Shown here: positions 13,201-25,200 of the stretch, piece after piece | Layout: the number at the start of each line of letters is the position of its first letter | How positions within the stretch are numbered: the stretch's first letter is position 1 | Assembly: GCF_963678975.1 (NCBI RefSeq) | Contig: NC_089272.1 | Location: 47,326,032 to 47,390,031, forward strand | DNA: 64,000 bases | Source of the DNA: Dysidea avara | Taxonomy: Eukaryota > Porifera > Demospongiae > Dictyoceratida > Dysideidae | Reading direction: 5' to 3' | Position numbers and translations under genes: made by a program | The notes under the pieces: model-generated | Seen by the model: the letters and a program-made list of their open reading frames with translations, nothing else | Databases searched by the model: none | Told to the model about the DNA's origin: nothing

Positions 13201-16200
13201 TGTGCTACCAGGATAAACCCAAAATGCTCCACTCTGCACTGTATGCATGTACAAATTAAAACAGTCAATCCACATCTTCCTTCTTCAGATCATCTACAGG
13301 TGTATATTCCAGTTAAGGAACTCTTGTTGGGAGGGAGCCAATCAGCTATAGAACATGTGACATAGACTGAAATAAAAGCACAACTGCACACCATACGTAC
13401 TTCCCTTACGTGTATATAATTAATATGTTACATGACGCTAACCCCAAAAAAATTGTGTGGAAACTTACATATTTTCTGTGATTACATCAAAAAATTGAAT
13501 GGCTCCATGTATAAGCAAATAATTTCAGGCATTGCCCCTTTAAGTGTATGTAGATGCAGGGAAAGGACACAACTACCAAAAAACCTTGGAGAATTTTGCA
13601 ATTCTACATGCCACCATACTACTGTCATAGCCTCTCCACAGTTTTCCAACTGTATTTCACCTCTCTCCACACTCAGCACACTGACATTATCAACCTTCAA
13701 AACCACAGCAGTTTGAACTGGTAGAGTGTGCTCACTGCAACCTATAAATGCAGTTCAAATCCTGGGGTTGGAGGAATTTTTTTCCTTACTTGTCCCCTTT
13801 TCTGTTACACCTTATCAATCAGTAAGTCAAGTCACTAGGTCAAGTCATTAGGTCTAAGTCCCTAAAATTAGTCCAAAGGCTAGCTGCAGCACATGTTGCT
13901 GTCAGACCTTCAGTGCTGGTCACTGTAAAGTGCTAATAAAAAAAACAATAATAATAAAATGCTGCCCCGTCTATCCTGCCCCTCAGTTCTAGCTTCCTCA
14001 CCCTCTATAGCCACCTTATTAATCCAGTTCTCCTTAGCCTTGATATAGTGTCCTGCAACTTCCTCAAGGTCCTCCTACATGATCCTGTTGTAACTTCTGA
14101 TAAACTTTTTTCTTTGCATCAATCAAAGGCTTCAGCTAGTAACTTTCCTCAAATGATTCTAGGTTGAATGGTATTCCCTACCAATGAATTTCTCAGCTGA
14201 TGCTATCTTCAGTACAAATCACAGAGGAGAACCTCCCATCACGCAACCTTCCTTCTAGAGATGTGAAATACATGATGGCACCCATCCACTGTGTCTGACT
14301 TCTTTAAAAAGCTATTGAATTCACAAAACCAAAGACAATCTTTACCAGTCAAATTACATACTTGTTACAATGCCATGTAGTCCAGATGTCATCCTTAGCA
14401 TCATACATGTCATGTACACTGAAGTCGCCAAATATGAGCAAGGTGTCATCCTTGGTGGGAGGGGTGGTCACATGCATGCTCACACACACAAACAACACAC
14501 GACACTACAGTTACAGTACACACAGTGTCCTCATGATAGATATTCATCTACACGTCTAACTTGTTTAGTCTTACAAACAATGTGGTGATTTTGAGTTGAT
14601 ACAAGAACATTGTAAGGATATTAAAGAAAGTTGGTACTAGGTACTAATGTACAGCTTATGAGTATCTTAAATTATAGATGTCCACCTACATGTGTATAGC
14701 TAGAGTCAGCTATCTAGGTCATAGATCAGATTTCAACCAAAGGTTATACTTCCTATATAGACTTTGTTTCTCTGTAACTAAGTTTAACTGCATCACTTTA
14801 CTCATTTAGGCCCCTATTCGGTGATTATTAGTTTCTCATCCAGCCTTTCTAATTATTATGATGCGGGCGGGAGGGTATTACCGTTAGGCCCCTATTCGGT
14901 GATTATTAGTTTCTCATCCAGCCTTTCTAATTATTATGATGTGAGCGGGAGGGTATTACCATTATGCCATTATTTTATAATATTAACACTCTGATGTACA
15001 GACCTTGTCCAAATTGTCTTTCTTTGTTACTACAAACATTTCCTTCACCAGCTGATTCTACTTTTCGTGATCGCCAACTGTTTTTCGACAGTCAGCTGAA
15101 AGCCTGCTTTGATGAAGTCGATAGAGCACGATTGCAATTGGCATTGCAACAATTTGCTAAGGAAAACAACAGTTCTCCTGGTGATATATAGAGCATTGTA
15201 GCGTTCATCAACAAAAATTATAACAGTTTGGTATCACGTGTTCTTCTGAGCATGCGCAGAGTAAATAATGGCTTACCATGCGGTAGCTTAAGAAGGATGC
15301 GGGCGGTGGATGAGAAACTAATAATCACCAAATAGGGGCCTTACATGGAATTTTGTTTGAGGTAAAACCTCCCTAGAATGGACACGTTTATGTTTTTAAT
15401 ATGCAGGATTCCCAAGGCTCCATTATAACTGTATTGTACTTGCAATTAGGCCAGCATAATCACAAAAGTATAATATAATGTATCATGGTGAGCGCCAGTA
15501 TAGTGCCTGTGATAATATACTGTTTAATTTGCAGGATTTTCTAACCACTACAGTAGTTCAGTTTCTGTTGTATACTGACTATCCATGAAAGAAATACACG
15601 CTGTACACCTTCTTATTTTCTTTTAGTTACCAACTACATACAAGATGCCTCAGCCACATCAGATTCTGTAGTAGGGAGGATCATTGTTTCATGCAGATTA
15701 GCAGAATCTGTTCCTCGAGTAATTTGTTCTGCTAATCCTGACTGTTTGGTTGGTGTGACCCTGACCTTGGCAAGTGATGTACCTAGAATATTTGAAATTG
15801 ACCAGCCATGCAACATCACCTTCCAAACTACAACAGACACTGGTGTAGTGGTAGAAGAAAGAATCTTCACTAATGTTAAACCTACAGACCCATCTGTGAT
15901 GCCAACTACTACTTCCACCATTGTATCAATTGTAACTCCCACCAGACGTAAGTATTGAGTCAGTAAGTGTATTGCCTATTACCTTAATTATAGTAGAAAA
16001 CTTATGGTGAATCTACAAAATCCAATTGGCTAAAAAATTTTTGAGAAATTGCTGTGTTTAGTCATGTGTCACTCACTAGAGAACACAGTTTTAAGCTGGC
16101 ATCAAGATGTCATCTCCTACAAATTTTCAATACTGCTTGGTTTTGCACAATAATTACACAGTAGCATAAATAGCTAACTATAGCTGGACATATAATTTTG

Positions 16201-19200
16201 TATAATGAATTAAAGATCTATTCACCAAAATTTGCCAACGTTTACCACGGTATATTGCACAAAATGCTAAGTAACAATAGGCCAAATTTTAAATGTTCCT
16301 TTCTTTAAACTTGCAGTATACCGTATGTGCACAACACAGCTCTGAATGTCCTGTATTTACAGAAAACCCAATGTGCTTTATAAAATGAAATTGATATTTC
16401 ATTAATTTATGCATTATGTATAAAAGTGGGCTGACCATAACAAGAGTTTTGGCAAATAATAGTTTTGGATTGGCCATGGGAAGGCTTGAATAGTCTTATA
16501 TGTAGTGTATACTGTCCAATACTGTACTCATCCTGCCAAGCTTTATTAATCCCTACTATGTGACCTGTGATGCCAAAGTTCACTCTGTTATGCAATATCA
16601 CTAGTTTCTCTGAATATATGTGGTATACGACAGCGTTGAAACCGGGTCGTGTCAACCGGCTCACATTTTCTCCGGGTCCGACCCGGTTTACAAATTATCC
16701 GGGTCTGACCCGGATTGGATCACGCGAGAAACGAAATTGGTCGTTTGATGACGTGGAAATTTATAAACGTTATCGCGTAGCTCTTTCGTAGGCCACGCCC
16801 ACTTATCGCGTTACAAACATACGCTCAGCCACGCCCATTTATTAGTAAATGCAGTCTGTAGCACGAAACTGTGTCCGTTGGCTGTCTGCAAGCTTACGTG
16901 GAACCACGCTCACTAATTGATTATTGTAAGAGTCAAGTCTTGCAGCAGGATAAGTACTTTTGTGAGCCACACCCACTTCAATATATCGGGAAATGGTAAT
17001 ACTGGGTATGCACGAAGCCACACCCAATTGCTGTCTGTAAACTCGCAGTAGCTACGTGGAACCAAAACCCACTGACTGATTTTAAATTATAAACTTACTG
17101 GCTTAGTTATCACATAACTACTCGTTTACTCTAAACAAATCGAACGCTCAAAACGTAGTCTCGTTCGCTCGAGACTACCCCAAACATAGCTCTTATCGCA
17201 CGCTTCGGCTTTAATTAATCCAGGTAAAATCCGGGTCCGGATTTCTATCCGGGTCAGTGGGTCATCCGGGTCAGCAGTAGTGACCCGGTTTCAACGCTGG
17301 TATATGATTAATACTGCACAGAACATGCAGTATTCTTAGCAACTGAAAGTTATGTTTGGCGATCCTGCAGAGGAATGGTCATTCTTGAGAGGTTTTACCT
17401 ACAGTACATGTAGCTCATGCATTCTACTGCATTGAGTGGTTCTGTGGTGAAATTTTCATGTCATTAGAATATTCACAATCAAATCTATGATACTTCTAAT
17501 ATTGTGCTTAGTGCCATAATGTACAGGAAAGCCCTGAAAATGTCATGTTCAAAAACCACCACTCTATCAACTTTAATATCTCTTGATAAGAACCATCGAT
17601 TGAAGTGCATGGGGTTTGCACTAAAATGATTCTAAAAGACACAAGAATTTAAGGAATATAAAATTTTTAATTTGGTTGAAAATCCCTACTTGTAGAGTGG
17701 TTACTTCATGCAGAGTGGTGTCTTTGTGATAGGGGCGTGGTCCATATTCAGAAACGTGTGGAAAGCTTGGTGAATAAGCTATAGCACTAGTTCTCACCTT
17801 AGCTCAAATTTTTTCAACTCATAGGATAACAAAATGCTATCTGTCTAAGTGGTTTTCATAGCCAAATCCAAGCCATGTAGACTAATCACATGACTATTAA
17901 TCGATCCCCACAATTGATTTTGGCCTTAACGTCTATATTAGGCCATACCTACTGGATCATATGTTGCGCAGGCAAAACCTCAGAAAATTTGGGTAGGTAG
18001 GTCGATTTGATACTGATAATAATAATTAGTACATAATAGAAAATTCAAATGTTATTACTGAAATTCACCATACAAAAAAGAGCCACAACTACAAAATGTG
18101 TTCCATGACCAGGTGTTCTGCAGCACCATCTGCAGCACCATAATGTATTACTGTACAATAAAACAAACCTCTTGAGTACTAAGAACTACTTCGTTTAGAG
18201 TATCTTGACCATTAAAGCTCGACCTTTTGAAGAGTTTAATCCCCAGTGGAGTTATCCCAATAGCTGATTTTCACTCACACACATGAGATTTACCTTCTTG
18301 GCACACGTGATCCTATATCACGTGATTATCATTATCATTTCAGTTCATGAAAAAGACAGTTGGTCGGGCCCATTCAACGTAAAATCCAATAGGTATGGCC
18401 TAAGGGTCCGCAATGTGAAATTTCAACCTTTGTACCAATTAGAAAATGCCAGATTGGTGCTATTTTTCATAAGCACTTTGTTGTGCAAATCTCCTGATAT
18501 GTTTACAGATCATGTGAAAATTTATGTATTTTAGGTTTTATGGTGTGAAAACACCAAAGGCCTGTTGGTATGCAACCGACAACACTAACAATGTACAATT
18601 ATTACGAACTACTTAAGTAATTACATAGTTAAAATTATAAGTGTTTAAAATTGTTAGTTGGAGGTTTTGTTTGGTGACATCTAGAGCATGGACATATGTA
18701 ATGTAGAGTGCAGTTATTATTCTCATCAAAGTTTCTCAGGAATGATCCCACAGATATGATTTCAGTTTAGATTTCAGCAAACAAAATGCCAAGTTTAAGT
18801 CTAGAATTGGCATGGCATTCCACAGGGATGGTAAACAATGAAAATAAGAATGTCATGAAATGTCAAAAGTATAAGACATTACCCATTTGTTTTATAATTT
18901 AGGATGTAACCAAACTTGTGCATAAGTATCATAGTAGTACATCAATCACTGGCAAACTTGTGATATAACTGAAATAATAATTGTATCATGTTTGCACTTG
19001 ATTGTGTACATTAATGTTGATGCTGACAACAGCTGTTCAAAAACTGAAGTGCTATATATACAGTATAATTATAGCATATTATCCCTCTTGGCACAATTTC
19101 CATGTACAAATCTGATCACTAATTTACCACCAACCAAAACACATGCAATATTCCAGTCATAAATTGCACAAGTGCCATAAGTTATCTATTCACTCAGGCT

Positions 19201-22200
19201 TTCCCCACAATGTTATAAACATCTGTCTAGTTGGTACCTAGCCTGGGTGGTTTGGTAGTTGATTCTCAAAGGTTGAAATTTCACATTGCGGACCCTATAT
19301 ATATAGTTGCTTCCCATTCTAGTTATTTGTAGCCCAGGCGGCTCCTATGATCTGAGGTATGAAAATGTTACATAACAATCATTATTGCCACTCACTTGTG
19401 CTGTCTTTACTATATTCAACATTTTTTTATACTTTGAATTGCTAGTTACAGGTTGGTGTTTGTAAATATTATTCCCCATAACTGTCTTCTTGCATTTGGA
19501 AAATACTGTCTATCCTCTCTTACCACTTGAGTAAGAATACCTATTATGATTATGAGTAAAGTATACATGTATATCTGAAATGTTCAAAATTATTGCTAGT
19601 ACTGTGAATGCTTCAAAAGTGATAAACTGAAAAGATTTCACATTAGTCTAAAAAGTGTCAAAACCTAATTTACTACTTGAACATGTAGTTCAAATCTGTC
19701 ATTTTTCTTGTGTATGGCACGTGTAGCTAAATTGTATTTTTAATGGTCTCATTTACTTTCATAGGCCTTGAATCAGAAGATAGTGAAAGTACAGTTACCA
19801 TAGCTGGAATTGTGGCTGGAGTGATTGTGGTCATTGTAATTATAGTAATAATTATTGGGGCTGTGCTATTCTACCGATATAGAAAATGTAAGAAGTTGGC
19901 TTTGTTGCTTTGTGTCTAATATAGGAATTGCATTTGTACTTGTTTCAAGCTTTATTAATATGCTTTTTTCATATAGTGCTGATGTTAACCTTTCGTTTGT
20001 TATATGACAGGTAAACCTATGAAGCCAACTAATGGTGAAACAGAGTGAGTTGTTTTTTGTACATTTTCTCATTACTAATGTAAAGTGTAACAGGGGCTTA
20101 GGGAGGGGGGGTTCCGGGGGGTTCAGGAACCCCCCCTGTAAAATTTAGCCTTCTGCAAGCAGGATCCTAACACACCATTTAGTGTGGCAGGACAAAATGA
20201 GTGAGTTGATAAAACTTACATTCATCTCTCAGGGAAGGATTTACAGAGGTAACATGAGCCCTCTTCAAAACTTGTTAAAAAGATCGATATACTCTAATAG
20301 AGCAGTCAGGTATATACTCTAATAGAGTAGTCAGGTATACTCTAATAGAACATGCATGTAAATATCCATGTCTATATGAAGTTTTTCAGACATTCCAACA
20401 TTAAATGCAAAACTTAGCATGACCTTATACTGCTATAGCTTTGGTGTGCAGTGTTTAAAGATATAGAGCTCCAGTAATTTATCACTTGTGTTATGCAAAA
20501 TGAATTCATGCTATGCATATTTGTATAGTTATATTGTTTTGATTGTCATTTGTATCAGTGGATTCATGGCCCCTATACCACAGTGAGATATAACCATCAC
20601 TTACAGATTACTATATGTGTCTCTATGTGTTATGCTGTCTGTTTCCACTAGGTGACTTTATCTAGTACTACCTTCATCCCTGGGGCACTTAATGCATCAT
20701 AATTAATGTACTTTTTGCATAAAATATAGTAATTTGCTGAGTTTTGATTTATTAAAATATTGAAAGTCTCTCAGCAGCTGGGGGCTGTGCCCCCAGACCC
20801 CTGCTTCTAGTAACTCAATGCTGGTGCTGGAACCCCCCTTCAAAAAATCCTGGCTACGCCCCTGTGTAACTAAGGGTGGGCAAGATTTTCAAATGGAGAC
20901 AATGTTTTATCATTTCTGTAATGATTTCCAGCCATGAGTGTCTTACCAAGTGACAACAAAGTCGTAAACTGTTTGAACGGCTTCATCTTGCTCAAACAAT
21001 CCTGCTGCCATTTTCCCCAACAGAACCCCAATTCATGGAACAATCAGTGGTCAAGCTATGCTGTGGCAAAATTTTTTCCACTTGAATCATTACTAAATCT
21101 CCGTGTCTGTGTCTTTTTCACCTAACAGAGAATGCACCAACAATTTTACACGGCACTTCCATAGCCCTGGTTATTTTCTGGTCATCTTTTAAGGCATTGC
21201 TATAGCAGTTAAACTGAGGCAGTGGCCAAAATATGCAATGTCTTTGCCACCCTGACATACTAGCGGCACTGATTGCATTGGCACCATCATCAATGATGAT
21301 ACTAACTCCTAAGATTTCATGACTGCTTAATGCTTCATCTATATGCAAGAAGAAACTTCAAATTCGAAGTACTGACTTTGAAATTGCCAGTCCCTATCTA
21401 AGTAGCTATAGTGAACCATGTAGCTTATGTATAGGAGAAGACCTTGACTTAACTACATATCAGCTGTATATGTGTGGTAGTGAGCTTCTTTTAACTCTTG
21501 TGCAACAGTATCATGTAACTTTGAGTAAAAGATTGAGATTTGAGAGTATGTAATTCATACTGACTATCACACCACTCCAGCATCAAATGGACACCAGGTT
21601 TGTTAACTGTGTGCAGTGGCAAAATATCCATTGCTATGCACTTAGTGACAGAGTTTCTACTTTTTCGATATTGTTGGAAATAAGCAGTTGCACAATTTTA
21701 GATCCTTCAGTTTCAATTCATGAAAATTCTTTAGGATACCTCTGTTTAGATGTATTAATGGCTTTTAATGCTACCACTTCACAAAAAGCATTATAAGTAG
21801 CATGTCTAGGTCTTCCATTTATTCAAGTTCACGGATGACTTGGATTTCTACTTCTCTGTTCACTCACTTCACTGTCACCAGTACTACTTCTCTTCCTCTT
21901 GCTGGTACATCAAATGCTGCATCTTCTTCTGGCTGGTATCCATTACAAAATTATACAAACAGTAAACATTTGGCAAACTCCATCCTCCCCCAAGGTACAC
22001 GCATGCATTTTCCATGTAACTAGACAGTTTCTGTTTTTTTAAATAGTGAACATTATTTCTACTCCATGGTATTCCATAGTACATCACATTGTCACTAGAT
22101 AAAATACGTGTGCCGCGCCCAACAAAACTGTTAGTCTGTTACACACATTTCAATTACTCTGATATGCACAGTGAAACAAAGCTCTGATCAATAAAACCTA

Positions 22201-25200
22201 TACATCATCAGATCCCCTGTTCATATAGATTAATAAAATCTTTGTTTTGTGTTTGTACAGTAAATGGCACATACGTTATGTACATATATGAAAATGTTAA
22301 AATGTGATTGCATATTAACTTTATTAATTATTTATAAAGTCATCTTTAATGCAACTGTAGCATTAAATTTTTTTGTTGTAAAAAACAATGGGAAAGTCCT
22401 TAGAATGTTACCTAGGTTTCCAGTAGCTGACTGTCCATGATCTAAAAGAAAAATTAGGTATTTTAAAGTAGAGTAGGGACAATGTAGTACCGCTGCAATA
22501 AGAAGCACTATAAAACACTTCTTGAATATCCCTACTGTACTACGGAGATTCTACAATTAAAATGCACAGTAAGGATATTTACTTCTTATTGTTTTACAGT
22601 ATCTGGACATTACATACTGAAGCTATGTATACCAAGTTTTCACCAATTCCTTACCTTCCAGAGAATCCACTGTACAAGTTTAGCCAACAGCACCACTTTA
22701 GATGGGTTTTTTTTTACTCAAGAATGACTATATCAGGTAAGCTCCAATAGGCAGGGCAGGGGCAGATCCAGACTATTAAAAAGTGTGGTTTACATGAGAG
22801 CCTCCTCTGAACACTTTTTGACTGAAAGTTAAAAAAAAAACTCTCAAACTTAGTGAAGCTAAAACTAAAAGTAGTAATCATGCAATACTTGACATTAATT
22901 TATTTAAAAGCAACAATTGATGGAAACAACACTTATCTAGTGTTCATTTTCACTTTGTCTATAGTAAGTTCCTTTAAGAATAATTACTGTTATTAGCTTT
23001 GGTTTTGTTTCACAAGTTTTTCTTGGGGGAGCATGTCTCAAGCCATTCCTAGGCTAGGATTTAACCTTACCACTTTCACTTATTTATTTATTTATTTCAT
23101 TGCTTTACAGATACACAGCAAAATTACAAGGATGGTAGGTACAATAATAAGACAGTATGATTGGAAAGGTGATCTGAAGGACAAATGACAATCAATGCCA
23201 GATGCCTATAAAACTAACTACTTATACTTAACTTAATTACCAAAAGCCTATGAAACTAGTTATTACAATAAATGATAGTTACAAGGGTTGGGGAGCTTAG
23301 CACAATTACAACAAGGACATGCGAAATGGAAAGTACATTTATTATTTAAAATTACTTTAAAAATGTTCCCATAAATAGCTCTTTAACTGTTGCTTAATTG
23401 TGTTGAAGGAGAGGGTAAGGTCAATTACTGGCAGAGAATTCCATAATCTGGGAAGTCTATGATCTCCAGTAGCTTTACTGTTAAATCTTACCTTGAGACC
23501 TTTAGAAATTCAGCTGATGCCAGTCATACTATATAGCTTTACAATGATTGTTTTAAAAGTGCTTATATTGTGTGAAGATGTAAGGATAGCAGTTTTGCAG
23601 TAAAGTGAGTATTTGACACTTTAATTGTTGTAATAAGTATTTTCTTTGACTGATAAACTGGATTTGGTTCACTAGTCAGAGACAGTTTAAGACATATTTG
23701 TCATCAGTTCATATACTGTATATTATATATATTGAGGCACTTCTAAAAAGGTGGTGGGCCCTTTGAATCCCTTAGGATCTATGTGTAGGGGAAGGCAAAA
23801 CATTGTTTACAAGGAATGTGTAGGGATGAAATAGGATGAAATGAAATTTACAGCACAGGTCTTTATTCAACACCATGAAGCTATACAGCCACATACAGCC
23901 ACATACAGCCATCCCTAGATCTCCTTCAAGGTCCCAGACTGCTCATACAGTTAGCCACCGGGCTTGGGAAAAGCAGCCAGCCAAAGCAGACCACCCAAGC
24001 CTGGCTACTTTGACAATGAAATTTATAGTGTATTTGTGTACCTAGACGAAGTCACAAAAGTTTAGTAATTGCCCACAATGCAATCTGAATATCTGATTGG
24101 TGATACCTGTTTTCTGTAACACATGACAAACTTTGAATGCCCAGGCCCATACTCTATGCGAAGGGGCAGGCACCGCCAAAGTAATGTACCTCTGTGTTCG
24201 CGTTGAAAAATCAAACTTGCTGCCATGGGCAATAAGACTGATTTTCCCACATAATATAACAAAAAAGCTGTATATACCAACAGTTTAACTTATCAAGTTA
24301 AGTATAGACTTGTTGGAAGTATGTTTAAAATTGTCATCATTAATCTAGCTATTCCGAATTTCTTCTCACTATGCTTTCCAAAATGTACTCATATTCTCAA
24401 AATCTTTAAATTTTTCTTCACTTTTGTAATTAAATTGGTACAACAAGACTTTAAAATAAAAATCAACTCCTGAAAGCTAGTCTTGGTATTTTTGTGAAGA
24501 TGACAACAATATGATTATTGCTTCTGCTAGTTGTAAAGCAGAAAAGAAAAAGGAAAAAACTCAGGTCAGTTGCAGTGGCGGATCCAGGATGGGGCATTTG
24601 GGGCAAATGCCCCCCCCCCCTTCAAGAAATTGCATACAAGATCGAGATACTCTAATAGAGCAGTCAATTACTCTAATAAAGCAGTCACAATGTTCATGAG
24701 GCAGTGTAGCTTACCTATGAAGCTACAAATAGGATTTTATTTTACATAACAGACGTGATATAGTTGGTAAGGATAACTAGCTATTATTGTTGTGACCTTT
24801 TTTTTTTTTTTTTTCTTTCTTTTTTTTTTGGTCTTCAACTGGTTTTCAGCAAGTTTTTTTGGTCTTCAACTGTTTTTCAGAAAGGTGTCCCCCCTCTTTC
24901 GAAACTCTGGATCCACCCCTGAGTTGGTAGAAGTATCCAAAGTGGTTAGTTGGTAGCATCTATCCTTGACATGTAGGCTTACAAGACTCACATTCATAAG
25001 GTACAAATCAAAGGAAGGTGTGTGGTAGCCAGTAGCAATAGTCGATGGTTACCACTTGGACTAGAGTTATAGTCAATTTTGTGGTTATTGGGAAACTATA
25101 TGCACTTTCCCATTAAATACTGCATGCTAGTTGGATAGTGCTAGGTCTCATATACGTATAGCTCAGCTGTCTTAATATTTAACTACAGTGTATGTACATA

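Noticed and set aside
15634..15942. Minus-strand frame opposite the Cys-domain exon
   Set aside because: Shadow of the plus-strand exon, which has matching phases and a paralogue.
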